The notes: generated by a model not told the origin, from the sequence alone. A stretch of DNA of 64,000 bases from Polaromonas sp. JS666 (GCF_900103405.1 NZ_FNHX01000011.1:8001-72000), one strand, 5' to 3'; positions 15,370 to 25,385 are shown, counted from the stretch's first letter. Numbers and translations are program-made.

Positions 15370-18300
15370 TCAAGCCCGCGCGAGTACGCTCTCCAGCGCT
15401 TTCCCGGTGTGCGTCCCCAGCTTGACCACGGCCTCGGGCGGCGCCGACGCCACCACACGCCCGCCGGCGTTGCCGCCGTCCGGTCCCAGGTCAATCACCC
15501 AGTCGGCTTCGGCGATCACGTCCAGGTCGTGTTCGATGACCACCACGCTGTGGCCGCCGTTGACCAGGCGATGCAGCACATGGATCAGCTTTTCGACGTC
15601 GGCCATGTGCAGGCCCACCGTGGGCTCGTCCAGCACGTAGAGCGTGTGCGGCGCCTTCTGGCCGCGGCGCGTGATGTCGTCGCGCACCTTGCTGAGTTCG
15701 GTCACCAGCTTGATGCGCTGCGCCTCGCCGCCCGACAGCGTGGGTGAAGGCTGGCCCAGCGTGAGGTAGCCCAGGCCCACGTCTTTCAGCAGCTGCAGCG
15801 GGTGGCTGATGTTGGGCATGGAGGCAAAGAAGTCCACCGCCTCGTCCACTTCCATTTTGAGCACGTCGCCGATGTTCTTGCCGCGCCAGGTCACGGCCTG
15901 GGTCTCGGGGTTGAAGCGCGCGCCGTGGCAGGTTTCGCACAGCACCTTCACGTCGGGCAGAAAACTCATTCCGATGGTGCGCACGCCCGCGCCTTCGCAG
16001 GTCGGGCAGCGGCCCTCGCCGGTGTTGAAAGAGAAGCGCCCGGCGCCGTAGCCGCGCGCGCGGGCTTCCAGCGTGTCGGCAAACAGCTTGCGTATCGTGT
16101 CCCAGAAGCCGATGTAGGTGGCCGGGCAGGAGCGCGGCGTCTTGCCGATCGGCGTCTGGTCGACTTCGAGCACGCGGTCCACCGCCGCATAACCTTCGAT
16201 GCGCTCGCAACCGGTCCAGTCGGGCGTCTTGCCCTTGTCATCGGCGTCGCGCCCGGACTTGGTGGAGCGCTGCGTCACGCCCGCATGCACATTGGTCAGC
16301 AGCACGTCACGCGCCAGCGTGGACTTGCCCGAACCCGACACGCCCGTCACCGCCACCAGGCGGTACAGCGGCACGGTGACCGAAACGTCCTTGAGGTTGT
16401 GCAGGTCGGCGTTGACCACCGTGAGCCAGGACGTGAAAGGCCCGGCCGCCACCGGCGCCGCGTTATGCAGCGCACTGGCGCTGGCCGCGGCGGCCTTGAG
16501 CGCCGCGGCCTTGAGCAGGGCCGCCTTCTGTTTGCTCACGGGTTTGGCGTCGGCAACCACGGCGGCCTCCTTCACCGCGGCCGCCGGCGCCGCGCCCTTG
16601 CGCGTTTCGCGCCGCGCATGCAGCGGGTGTATCAGCGGGTTCGCCAGGTAGCGGCCGGTCAGCGACTCGGGCACGGCCGACAGCTGCGCCGCCGTGCCCT
16701 GCGCGACCAGTGTGCCGCCGCGCTTGCCCGCGCCCGGGCCTATGTCGATGATGTTGTCGGCGCGGCGAATCGTGTCCTCGTCATGCTCGACCACCACCAG
16801 GGTGTTGCCGCGGTCGCTGAGCTTGCCCAAGGCGCCCAGCAAAATCTGGTTGTCGCGCGGGTGCAGGCCAATCGTCGGCTCGTCCAGCACGTAGCAAACG
16901 CCCTGCAGGTTGGAGCCCAGCTGCGCCGCCAGGCGTATACGCTGCGCCTCGCCGCCGGAAAGCGTGGGCGCGCCGCGGTCCAGCGTGAGGTAGCCCAGGC
17001 CCACGTCTTCCAGGAACTCGAGCCGGCTTTTGATTTCAGGGATCAGGTCGCGCGCGATGCCGGCCTCGCGGCCCAGCAGCGCGAGTTTTTCGACCCAGCG
17101 CCGCACGTCGGTCACCGACAGCGCCGCGATGTCGGCAATGCCAACGCCGGCGAATTTCACCGCGCGGGCCGTGGCATTCAGGCGCGTGCCTTCGCAGGTC
17201 GGGCAGGCGGTGCCGGCCACGTCCTCCACCTCGGGCTCGGCAAAGCTTTGCTCGCGGCCCTTGTTGTCGTCGTCCATCACCGAGTCGTCAAACACCTTGC
17301 GCTGCTCTTTGGTGAGCTTGACGCCGGTGCCCACGCAATCGGGGCACCAGCCGTGCTTGCTGTTGTAGCTGAAGAGCCGCGGGTCGAGTTCGGCATACGA
17401 GGTCGCGCACACCGGGCAGGCGCGCTTGGTTGAAAACGCGATCAGCTTGCCGATGTTCTTGGCACTGGCGCCGGCCATCATCGCGCCGCGCAGGCCGTCC
17501 AGCGGCGCCAGCACATGGACCACACCCTTGCCGTGTTCCAGCGCGGTCGCCAGCGCGGCGCGCAAGGCGGCCTCGTTCTCGGGCGACACATGGATGTCGG
17601 CCACGGGCAGCTCCACCGTGTGTTCCTTGAAGCGGTCTATGCGCGGGAAACCCGTGGTCGGCAAAAACTCGCCGTCTATGCGCAAATGTGTGTAGCCGCG
17701 CGGCCGCGCCCAGTCGGCCAGCTCGGTGTAGACGCCCTTGCGCGCGATCACCAGCGGCGCCAGCAGGCCTATGTGCTGGCCGCGGTAGGTCTTGAGCAGC
17801 TGGGCCGCGATGCTTTCGGGGCTTTGCGGCATCACGGCCGCGCCTTCCTTGGTGCAATGCTGTATGCCCAGCTTCACATACAAGAGGCGCAGGAAATGCC
17901 AGACCTCGGTGGTGGTGCCCACGGTGGACTTGCGCCCACCGCGCGACAGGCGCTGCTCGATGGCCACGGTGGGAGGGATGCCGTAAACCGCATCCACCTC
18001 GGGCCGGCCCGCCGGCTGCACGATGCTGCGCGCATAGGCGTTGAGCGACTCGAGGTAGCGCCGCTGGCCTTCGTTGAACAGAATGTCAAAAGCCAGCGTG
18101 GACTTTCCGGAGCCCGAGACACCGGTCACCACATTGAACTTGCCGCGCGGAATGTCCACCGACAGGCTCTTGAGGTTGTTCTCCTTGGCGTTGACGATCT
18201 GGATCAGGTTGGAGAACACCGGCCGCGTGGTCCAGGCCTTGGGCCGCGACTCTTCCACGCCGTAGACCTTGCCCATGGCCTGCTCGTACTCGCGCAGCGC

Positions 18301-21243
18301 CAGCGCCGTGTGGGATGTCGGGTGCTTGCGCACTTCCTCGGGCGTGCCCTGGGCCACCAGCAGGCCGCCGCCTTCGCCGCCTTCGGGGCCCAGGTCTATC
18401 AGCCAGTCGGCCGAACGGATCACGTCGAGGTTGTGCTCGATCACAATCAGCGAATGGCCGGCCTCCAGCAGCTTGCGCAGCGCGCGCATCAGCTTGGCGA
18501 TATCGTCAAAATGCAGGCCGGTGGTCGGCTCGTCAAACAGAAACAGCGTGCCGCGGCCGGGCTGCCGGAGCGCCAGCGCCTGTTTGCTCGCGCTCGCCGT
18601 CTTGCTGGCATTGGCCAGAAAACCGGCCAGCTTCAGGCGCTGCGCCTCGCCGCCCGACAGCGTGGGCACGGGCTGGCCCAGCTTCACGTATTCCAGGCCC
18701 ACGTCCACAATCGGCTGCAGGGAGCGCACCACCTCGCGGTCCTGCGCAAACAGCGCAATCGCCTCGCTGACCGTGAGGTCCAGCACGTCGGACACATTGA
18801 GCAGGCGCGGCTTGAGGTCGCCCACGGCCTTGCGTTCAATCGTCACCTCGAGGATCTCGGCGCGGTAGCGTTTGCCGTCGCAATCGGGGCAGCGCAGGTA
18901 GACGTCGCTCAGGAACTGCATCTCGACGTGCTCGAAACCCGAGCCGCCGCAGGTCGGGCAACGCCCGTCGCCGTTGTTGAAGCTGAACTTGGTGGCGGTG
19001 TAGCTGCGCTGTTTGGCCAGCGGCGCCAGCGCGAACAGGTCGCGCACCGCGTCCCAGGCGCCCACATAGCTGGCCGGGTTGGAGCGCGCCGTCTTGCCTA
19101 TGGGCGACTGGTCGACAAACACCACATCGGTCAGGTGGTCGGCGCCCAGCAGGCGGTCGTGCAGGCCCGGCGTCTCGGTCGCCTTGCCGAACTGGCGCAG
19201 CAGCGCCGGCGCCAGGATGTCCTGCATCAGCGTGGACTTGCCGGAGCCGCTGACGCCGGTCACGCAGACCAGGCGCTGCAGCGGGAAGTCCACCGTGAGG
19301 TTCTTCAGATTGTGGTCGCGCGCGCCTTCGAGGATGAGGCGCGGCGTGTTCTCGGTCACCGCGCGCTTGAAGCCCATGCCCACCTGCTTGCGCGAGCCCA
19401 GGTAGGCGCCGGTCAGCGTGTCGGCATGTTTGAGGTCTTCGGGCGTGCCGTCGAACACGATCTGGCCGCCCTTCTCGCCCGGGCCCGGGCCCATGTCTAT
19501 CATGCGGTCGGCCGCCAGCATCACGGCCGGGTCGTGCTCCACCACCACCAGGGTATTGCCGGCATCGCGCAGGCGGTGCATGGCCTGGGTGATGCGGTTC
19601 ATGTCGCGCGGGTGCAGGCCTATGGAAGGCTCGTCCAGCACAAACAGGGTGTTGACCAGCGAAGTGCCCAGCGCCGTCGTGAGGTTGATGCGCTGCACCT
19701 CGCCGCCCGAGAGCGTGCGGCTTTGCCGGTCCAGCGTGAGGTAGCCAATGCCCACGTCGCACAGGTATTTGACGCGCGTCTGGATCTCTTCAAACAATGA
19801 TTTGAGCGCCTGGATCTCGGCGTCATCGCCCATCACATTGAGCGAGAGGCCGCTGAAGAATTCGCGCAGCCTGTCTATGGGCAGGCGCATCAGGTCGTGC
19901 AGCGCCAGGCCCGGCAGGGCCTCGAGCTGCTCGCGGCTCCACTGCACGCCCACCGGCATGAAGCGCTGGACCGGCGGCAGCACCGCGTCGGCCGACTCTT
20001 TGGAGCCCAGGCGCCACAGCAAGGATTCAAGCTTGAGGCGCGCGCCGCCGCAGGTTTCACACGGCGTGTAGCTGCGGTACTTGGACAGCAGCACGCGGAT
20101 GTGCATCTTGTAGGCCTTGCTTTCAAGGTATTCGAAAAAGCGCTTGATGCCGTACCACTGCTTGTTCCAGTTGCCGTCCTTGTAGCCCGGCGTGCCGTTG
20201 ATGACCCAGCCCTGCTGCTCGGGCGTGAGCTTGTACCAGGGCGTGTCGCGCGGGATGCCGGCCGCCTCGGCGTGGCGCATCAAATCGTCCTGGGCTTCCT
20301 TCCAGGCCGGCGTCTGTATGGTCTTGATCGCGCCGGCGCGCAAGGTCAGCTTGTCATTCGGAATCACCAGGCCGTAGTCGACGCCGATCACGCGGCCGAA
20401 ACCGCGGCAGGTTTCGCAGGCGCCCATGGCCGAGTTGAAGGAAAACAGCGAGGGCGTGGGGTTGGTGTAGCGCAGGTCGCTGTCGGGGCAGTGCAAGCCC
20501 GTCGAAAAGCGCCACATCTGGTCCGGCTGGCCATCCTCGGCGTGTTGCACATAGACATTGAGCCTGCCGCCGCGCTTGAGCGCGGTCTCGATGGCATCCA
20601 TCACGCGGGACTTTTCCACCGCATGGGTGCGAAAGCGGTCGGCCACCACATCCAGCAGCTTGTGCGGGCCGGCCGGCGTGGCCACGTCGCGCTGCGCATG
20701 CACGCGCGTGAAGCCGCTGACCGACAGCCACTGCTCGACCTGCTCGGCGCTGGTGTTGCCCGGCAGCTCGACCGGGAAGGTCAGCACCACGCGCGGGTCG
20801 CCTTCTTTGGTGCGCGCCATCAGCTCGGCATAAATCGACTCAGGCGTGTCGTGGCGCACGTTCTGCGCGGTCTGCTTGTCGAAGAGCTGCGCGGCACGCG
20901 CGTACAGCAGCTTCAGGTGGTCGTTGAGCTCCGTCATGGTGCCCACGGTGGAGCGCGAGCTGCGCACCGGGTTGGTCTGGTCGATGGCGATGGCCGGGGG
21001 CACGCCTTCGACCTTGTCGACGGCCGGCTTGTCCATGCGGTCCAGGAACTGGCGCGCATAGGCCGAGAAGGTTTCCACATAGCGGCGCTGGCCTTCGGCG
21101 AACAGGGTGTCGAACACCAGCGAGGATTTTCCCGAGCCGCTGGGGCCGGTGACCACCGTCATTTCACCGGTGCGTATGTCAAGGTCGAGGTTTTTGAGGT
21201 TGTGCTGGCGCGCGCCGCGGATGCGGATGGTTCCCTGGGACAT
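15370..21243 (-). CDS. Double-length UvrA-family excinuclease ATPase
   Basis: 1957 residues, about twice the usual UvrA (940-1000). It contains two complete UvrA-like halves. Four Walker A motifs lie near residues 35 (GPSGSGKSS), 666, 1043 and 1637 (all GVSGSGKST), and there are four ABC signatures of LSGGEAQR/LSGGEVQR type. Zinc-finger CxxC pairs recur (CETCRGFG, CPTCGGSGFE..CPDCDG, CPVCATSY..CPDCVG, CPTCEGAG..CETCHG). An Ala/Lys-rich linker lies at about 1540-1600 in the second half. UvrA proteins recognise bulky DNA lesions. No uvrB or uvrC is nearby, so this may be an accessory UvrA. Start MSQGTIRIRGARQHNL is canonical. Confidence 0.93.
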   Translation of the reverse strand: MSQGTIRIRGARQHNLKNLDLDIRTGEMTVVTGPSGSGKSSLVFDTLFAEGQRRYVETFSAYARQFLDRMDKPAVDKVEGVPPAIAIDQTNPVRSSRSTVGTMTELNDHLKLLYARAAQLFDKQTAQNVRHDTPESIYAELMARTKEGDPRVVLTFPVELPGNTSAEQVEQWLSVSGFTRVHAQRDVATPAGPHKLLDVVADRFRTHAVEKSRVMDAIETALKRGGRLNVYVQHAEDGQPDQMWRFSTGLHCPDSDLRYTNPTPSLFSFNSAMGACETCRGFGRVIGVDYGLVIPNDKLTLRAGAIKTIQTPAWKEAQDDLMRHAEAAGIPRDTPWYKLTPEQQGWVINGTPGYKDGNWNKQWYGIKRFFEYLESKAYKMHIRVLLSKYRSYTPCETCGGARLKLESLLWRLGSKESADAVLPPVQRFMPVGVQWSREQLEALPGLALHDLMRLPIDRLREFFSGLSLNVMGDDAEIQALKSLFEEIQTRVKYLCDVGIGYLTLDRQSRTLSGGEVQRINLTTALGTSLVNTLFVLDEPSIGLHPRDMNRITQAMHRLRDAGNTLVVVEHDPAVMLAADRMIDMGPGPGEKGGQIVFDGTPEDLKHADTLTGAYLGSRKQVGMGFKRAVTENTPRLILEGARDHNLKNLTVDFPLQRLVCVTGVSGSGKSTLMQDILAPALLRQFGKATETPGLHDRLLGADHLTDVVFVDQSPIGKTARSNPASYVGAWDAVRDLFALAPLAKQRSYTATKFSFNNGDGRCPTCGGSGFEHVEMQFLSDVYLRCPDCDGKRYRAEILEVTIERKAVGDLKPRLLNVSDVLDLTVSEAIALFAQDREVVRSLQPIVDVGLEYVKLGQPVPTLSGGEAQRLKLAGFLANASKTASASKQALALRQPGRGTLFLFDEPTTGLHFDDIAKLMRALRKLLEAGHSLIVIEHNLDVIRSADWLIDLGPEGGEGGGLLVAQGTPEEVRKHPTSHTALALREYEQAMGKVYGVEESRPKAWTTRPVFSNLIQIVNAKENNLKSLSVDIPRGKFNVVTGVSGSGKSTLAFDILFNEGQRRYLESLNAYARSIVQPAGRPEVDAVYGIPPTVAIEQRLSRGGRKSTVGTTTEVWHFLRLLYVKLGIQHCTKEGAAVMPQSPESIAAQLLKTYRGQHIGLLAPLVIARKGVYTELADWARPRGYTHLRIDGEFLPTTGFPRIDRFKEHTVELPVADIHVSPENEAALRAALATALEHGKGVVHVLAPLDGLRGAMMAGASAKNIGKLIAFSTKRACPVCATSYAELDPRLFSYNSKHGWCPDCVGTGVKLTKEQRKVFDDSVMDDDNKGREQSFAEPEVEDVAGTACPTCEGTRLNATARAVKFAGVGIADIAALSVTDVRRWVEKLALLGREAGIARDLIPEIKSRLEFLEDVGLGYLTLDRGAPTLSGGEAQRIRLAAQLGSNLQGVCYVLDEPTIGLHPRDNQILLGALGKLSDRGNTLVVVEHDEDTIRRADNIIDIGPGAGKRGGTLVAQGTAAQLSAVPESLTGRYLANPLIHPLHARRETRKGAAPAAAVKEAAVVADAKPVSKQKAALLKAAALKAAAASASALHNAAPVAAGPFTSWLTVVNADLHNLKDVSVTVPLYRLVAVTGVSGSGKSTLARDVLLTNVHAGVTQRSTKSGRDADDKGKTPDWTGCERIEGYAAVDRVLEVDQTPIGKTPRSCPATYIGFWDTIRKLFADTLEARARGYGAGRFSFNTGEGRCPTCEGAGVRTIGMSFLPDVKVLCETCHGARFNPETQAVTWRGKNIGDVLKMEVDEAVDFFASMPNISHPLQLLKDVGLGYLTLGQPSPTLSGGEAQRIKLVTELSKVRDDITRRGQKAPHTLYVLDEPTVGLHMADVEKLIHVLHRLVNGGHSVVVIEHDLDVIAEADWVIDLGPDGGNAGGRVVASAPPEAVVKLGTHTGKALESVLARA

Positions 21244-21433
21244 GAGTGCGGTCTTTCCTGAAGAGGTCAAACATTCTAGGCAAAGCCTCTGGCCGTGCGG
21301 AGTATGCGGATTAATGCCCCTTTTGTGCACTTTTGCCGCCGCCAATTAGGGCGCATTCTGGTTTTCCTGCTGACCGTTTTTGCGCTTTCGTGTTTAACTT
21401 TGCCGACCTGGGATCGATTTAAGGAGACAGACC

Positions 21434-22546
21434 ATGTCAACAACAAAACACTGGTGTGCGGCCCTTGTGCTGGCCGCCCTGGGCCAGCTGGGCCAGGCAC
21501 AGATACTTGTCGGGCAGACCGCGGGCTTCACCGGCCCCGTGGGCGCCGGCGTCAAGGAAACCACCGAAGGCGCCAAGCTCTACATCGATGCCGTCAACGC
21601 CAAGGGCGGCGTGAACGGGCAGAAGGTGGAGCTGGTGTCCGTCGACGACAAGTTCGATCCCAAGCTCGCGGCGGAAAACGCCCGCAAGCTGGTGGAAGAG
21701 CAAAACGTGGTGGCCCTGTTCCTCACGCGCGGCACGCCGCACACCGAGGCCATCATCCCGCTGCTCGACAAACACGGCGTGCCGCTGGTGGGCCCGTCTA
21801 CCGGCGCCATGGTGCTGCACCAGCCCGTGAGGAAACATGTGTTCAACGTGCGCGCCACCTACCAGCGCGAGGCTGAAAAAGCCGTCACCCACCTCGCCTC
21901 CATGGGCATCACGCGGGTCGGCATCGTCTATGCCGACGACAGCTTCGGCGCCGACGGCGTCATGGGCGCGCAAAAAGGCCTGGCCACGGCCAAACTGCAG
22001 CCGGTTGTCCTCGAAAAATTCGACCGCAGCAAGCCCGACTTCGGGCCCATCGCGCCCAAGGTCTACCAGTCGAACGCGCAGGCCGTCATCATGGTCGCAT
22101 CGGGCCAGGCCGTGGTCGACGGCGTCAAGGCCTTCCGCGCGGCCGGCTCCACGGCGCAGCTCGTCACGCTGTCGAACAACGCCTCGGGGGGTTTTGTGAA
22201 GAGCCTGGGCGACAACGCCCGCGGCGTGATCGTGACCCAGGTCTTTCCGTATGAGCGCTCTATCGCCTTCCCCATGGTCAAGGAAGCCCAGGAGCTGGCC
22301 AAGGCCAAGGGCCAGGCCGACGTGAGTCCCGCCATGCTGGAAGGTTTTGCCGCGGCCAAGGTCCTGGTGGAGGGCCTGCGCCGCGCCGGCGCCAAACCCA
22401 CGCGCGAAAAACTGCAGGCCGCGCTGGAAGGCCTGCGCAAGTACGACATAGGCGGGCTGGAAGTGAGCTACAGCCCCGAGGACCACACCGGCCTGGACTT
22501 CGCCGACCTGTCCATCATTGGCACGGACGGCAAATTCAAGAGGTAG
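21434..22546 (+). CDS. Branched-chain amino acid-type ABC substrate-binding protein
   Basis: 370 residues. A signal peptide ends near LGQAQ, followed by a type I periplasmic binding fold of the LivJ group: ILVGQTAGFTGPVGAG, GAKLYIDAVNAKGGVNGQKVEL, and VFNVRATYQREAEKAV. AAGGAG lies 8 bp before the start. No Liv permease genes are adjacent, so it is an orphan receptor. The ligand could be an amino acid, an amide or an aromatic compound and cannot be read here. Confidence 0.88.
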   Translation: MSTTKHWCAALVLAALGQLGQAQILVGQTAGFTGPVGAGVKETTEGAKLYIDAVNAKGGVNGQKVELVSVDDKFDPKLAAENARKLVEEQNVVALFLTRGTPHTEAIIPLLDKHGVPLVGPSTGAMVLHQPVRKHVFNVRATYQREAEKAVTHLASMGITRVGIVYADDSFGADGVMGAQKGLATAKLQPVVLEKFDRSKPDFGPIAPKVYQSNAQAVIMVASGQAVVDGVKAFRAAGSTAQLVTLSNNASGGFVKSLGDNARGVIVTQVFPYERSIAFPMVKEAQELAKAKGQADVSPAMLEGFAAAKVLVEGLRRAGAKPTREKLQAALEGLRKYDIGGLEVSYSPEDHTGLDFADLSIIGTDGKFKR

Positions 22547-22550
22547 ATAA

Positions 22551-22745
22551 GCCCCCCTGCCGACGCTCACTTCGTGTAGCGTCACCTCCCCCCGTGGGGG
22601 ACAGGCGCCTTGCGCCCGGCAGAGCCGGTTCGCGGCCCCTGCTTGTGGGCTCGCCCCCCCTGCCGACGCTCACTTCGTGTAGCGTCACCTCCCCCCAAGG
22701 GGACAGGCGGCTTGCGCCCGGCAGAGCCGGATCGCGGCCCCTGCT
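22551..22745. repeat. Dispersed intergenic repeat, copies 4a and 4b in tandem
   Basis: Two near-identical units of about 93 bp (22551-22644 and 22653-22745) lie head to tail with a period near 102 bp. Each reads GCCGACGCTCACTTCGTGTA, CACCTCCCCCC, a GGGG block, TTGCGCCCGGCAGAGCCGG and CGCGGCCCCTGC. The copies differ at a handful of positions. They sit between convergent genes, in the same orientation as copy 1. Confidence 0.8.
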
Positions 22746-22787
22746 CGCGGATCGCAGACCCTGCGGCGCCAGGCCGTGCGGGTTGGC

Positions 22788-23261
22788 TCAGAAGTAAAGC
22801 GCGTTTTCCAGTTCCTTGAACTTCTCGGGGCCCACGGCTTCCTTGATCTTGGGCGCGAGTTCCTTGAGCTTGTCGATGTCGGTCGCGGCTTCCACCGCGA
22901 GGTTGAGCCGGAAACCGCGCAAGCCCAGGCCGGCCGTGAGCCGCGTGGCAATCGGGTAGGCCCTGGAATAGTGTTCCTGCGCGCTCAGCGTGGGTGAGCC
23001 GTCGGCGTTGTGCGCGGACACGGCCGGCGCCGGGGCGGCGGGCGGGGCCGGCGGCTGCACCGCGGCGGGTGCCAGCAGGCCCAGCGACAGCAGGTGGGAA
23101 ATATCTTCAGCCGTGACGCCCAGGCCCGCGGTGGCCTTGACCACCTCTTCCATGCTGCGCTTGCCGTCAAACATGATGAACGCCGAACGTTGCCTCGGTG
23201 TCATCGGGATGGAACGGTCTTGCAATGCGGATTGGCCCAATTCCGTCTTGGTGTAAATCAT
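22788..23261 (-). CDS. Conserved hypothetical protein, 157 residues
   Basis: Not recognised. Start MIYTKTELGQSAL has GGAGA 8 bp upstream. Residues 1-70 are helical and resemble a winged-helix or response-type head (ELGQSALQDRSIPMTPRQRSAFIMFDGKRSMEEVV). A Pro/Ala linker follows at about 72-85, then a second helical part ending in LKELAPKIKEAVGPEKFKELENALYF. There is no signal peptide or membrane segment, so it is probably cytosolic. Confidence 0.7.
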   Translation of the reverse strand: MIYTKTELGQSALQDRSIPMTPRQRSAFIMFDGKRSMEEVVKATAGLGVTAEDISHLLSLGLLAPAAVQPPAPPAAPAPAVSAHNADGSPTLSAQEHYSRAYPIATRLTAGLGLRGFRLNLAVEAATDIDKLKELAPKIKEAVGPEKFKELENALYF

Positions 23262-23441
23262 CAGCGGGTCTCCAGTAAGTACGCCAGGGGGAACGCAGAC
23301 TGCTGTGCGTAATGCAGAGACATTTGTGACACTTTTTTGTTGCCCCTGATTCAATTTACCCCATTTTTAGCACCAATGCACCTATTTGGGCACCGGTCGC
23401 GGCCCTGTCCTGCAACTGGAAACGCCTCTTGCGGCAATACC

Positions 23442-23585
23442 TCACGCCACAGCGCGGGTAGCGGCGGCGGCCGGCGCGGGGGAGGCGCCATGCTTTTCAC
23501 CACTGAGGTCTATGTCCCCGCCCTTGTTCAAGAGGAACAGGGCCAGGCCGGCGATCACGATAAATCCGAGCACGAGTTTCCACAT
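23442..23585 (-). CDS. Small single-pass membrane protein, 47 residues
   Basis: One N-terminal membrane helix (MWKLVLGFIVIAGLALFLL) is followed by a short polar tail (NKGGDIDLSGEKHG) and an Ala-rich end. A good ribosome site (GGAGAAGAG) lies before ATG 23585; an in-frame start at 23636 lacks this support. Its function is unknown. It stands alone between the hypothetical gene and the MHS transporter. Confidence 0.65.
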   Translation of the reverse strand: MWKLVLGFIVIAGLALFLLNKGGDIDLSGEKHGASPAPAAAATRAVA

Positions 23586-23726
23586 TTTTCTCTTCTCCAA
23601 AAACAAAAAAAGGCCAAAAAAAAGCCCCCGGCACATGGATGACGAGGGCCTGCAAATATCACAAGGCTCTTCAGCCTCACAAACAAACCGGCGCGGGCCG
23701 CTGGGCCCGCCCGGTGATCACACCAA

Positions 23727-25385
23727 TCAGTCGTTGGCGTAAATATCCACGTCCTTGGTTTCCTTGATGAACAAGGTGCCTATCACCAGCGTCATGCCGG
23801 CGACGATGATGGGGTACCAGAGGCCGTTGTACATATTGCCGGTCTGCGCCACGATGGCGAAGGCGGTCGTCGGCAGCAGGCCGCCGAACCAGCCGTTGCC
23901 GATGTGGTACGGCAGGCTCATGGAGGTGTAGCGGATGCGGGTCGGGAACAGCTCGACCAGCATGGCGGCGATGGGGCCGTAGACCATGGTCACCAGGATC
24001 ACCAGGTAGAACAGGATCAGGGTGACCATCACCTTGTCGACCTTGGCCGGGTCGGCCTTGCTCGGATAGCCGGCGGCCTTCAGGTCGTCCGCGATGAGTT
24101 TCTTGAACTCGGCGTCCTTCTTCTTGGCGTCGTCGGCGCTCAGGCCCTTGGCGGTGTAGCTGGGGATGGCGTTCTCGCCGATCTTGATGCTGGCCACGGT
24201 GCCGGCCGGTGCGGCGACGTTGTCATAGCTCACCGATGCGCCTGCCAGCACCTGCTTGGCGATGTCGCAGGAGCTGGTGAACTTGACGGTGCCGGTCGGG
24301 TTGAACTGGAACGAGCACTCTTTCGGGTCGGCGGTCACGATCACCTTGTTCTTGGCTTGTGCGGCGGCGAGGTCGGGGTTGGCGGCCTTGGTCAGCGCGG
24401 TGAACACCGGGAAGTAGGTGACCACGGCCAGCAGGCAGCCGGCCATGATGATGGGCTTGCGGCCGATCTTGTCGGACAGCGTGCCGAAGATCACGAAGAA
24501 AGGCGTTCCCAGGATCAGCGAGTAGGCCACCAGAATGTTGGCCGTGGGGCCGTCCACCTTGAGCGCCTGCGTCAGGAAGAACAGCGCGTAGAACTGGCCC
24601 GAGTACCAGACCACGGCCTGGCCGGCGGTCAGGCCGATCAGCGCCAGGATCACGATCTTCAGGTTGCGCCACTGGCCGAAGGACTCGGACAGCGGGGCCT
24701 TGGAGGTCTTGCCCTCGGCCTTCATCTTCTGGAAGGCGGGGGATTCGTTCATCGACAAACGGATGTAGACCGACACGGCCAGCAGCAGGATGGAGACGAT
24801 GAACGGAATGCGCCAGCCCCAGTCGGCGAAAGCGGCTTCGCCCATGGCGGTGCGCACACCCAGGATCACCAGCAGGCTCAGGAACAGGCCCAGCGTGGCC
24901 GTGGTCTGGATCCAGGAGGTGTAGGCGCCGCGCTTGCCCTGGGGCGAGTGCTCGGCCACGTAGACGGCAGCGCCGCCGTACTCACCGCCCAGCGCCAGGC
25001 CTTGCAGCATGCGCAGCGCGATCAGGATCACCGGCGCGGCAACGCCGATGGACGCGTAGTTGGGCAACAGGCCCACGATGAAAGTCGACAGGCCCATGAT
25101 CACGATGGTGACCAGGAAGGTGTACTTGCGGCCGATCATGTCGCCCAGCCGGCCGAACACCAGCGCGCCGAAGGGGCGCACGATGAAGCCTGCGGCGAAC
25201 GCGAGCAGCGCGAAGATGAAGGCCGAGCCCGAGTCCAGTCCGCTGAAGAACTGCTTGGCGATGATGGCGGCCAATGAACCGTAGAGGTAGAAGTCGTACC
25301 ACTCGAATACCGTGCCGAGCGAAGAGGCGAAGATCACCTTCTTCTGCTCGGCGGTCATGGGTCTGTTGTCGACGGCTGTTGCCAT
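23727..25385 (-). CDS. MHS-family (metabolite:H+ symporter) MFS transporter with periplasmic insert
   Basis: 552 residues, about 110 more than usual family members. N-terminal landmarks are GTVFEWYDFYLYGSLA, RPFGALVFGRLGDMIGRKYTF and GLALGGEYGGAAVYVAEHSP, as in ShiA/ProP/KgtP-type carriers. An extra hydrophilic loop of about 115 residues (roughly 335-450) lies between helices 9 and 10. It contains two cysteines (about 357 and 373) and Lys/Ala-rich helices. The start at 25385 is chosen because GGAG lies 9 bp upstream; an in-frame ATG at 25400 overlaps that ribosome site. Substrate unknown. Confidence 0.9.
   Translation of the reverse strand: MATAVDNRPMTAEQKKVIFASSLGTVFEWYDFYLYGSLAAIIAKQFFSGLDSGSAFIFALLAFAAGFIVRPFGALVFGRLGDMIGRKYTFLVTIVIMGLSTFIVGLLPNYASIGVAAPVILIALRMLQGLALGGEYGGAAVYVAEHSPQGKRGAYTSWIQTTATLGLFLSLLVILGVRTAMGEAAFADWGWRIPFIVSILLLAVSVYIRLSMNESPAFQKMKAEGKTSKAPLSESFGQWRNLKIVILALIGLTAGQAVVWYSGQFYALFFLTQALKVDGPTANILVAYSLILGTPFFVIFGTLSDKIGRKPIIMAGCLLAVVTYFPVFTALTKAANPDLAAAQAKNKVIVTADPKECSFQFNPTGTVKFTSSCDIAKQVLAGASVSYDNVAAPAGTVASIKIGENAIPSYTAKGLSADDAKKKDAEFKKLIADDLKAAGYPSKADPAKVDKVMVTLILFYLVILVTMVYGPIAAMLVELFPTRIRYTSMSLPYHIGNGWFGGLLPTTAFAIVAQTGNMYNGLWYPIIVAGMTLVIGTLFIKETKDVDIYAND

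Noticed and set aside
22551..22745. Possible CRISPR or tRNA pair, given two similar units about 100 bp apart
   Set aside because: The units are GC-rich palindromic repeats found elsewhere in the window; no tRNA cloverleaf or CCA end, and no variable spacers.
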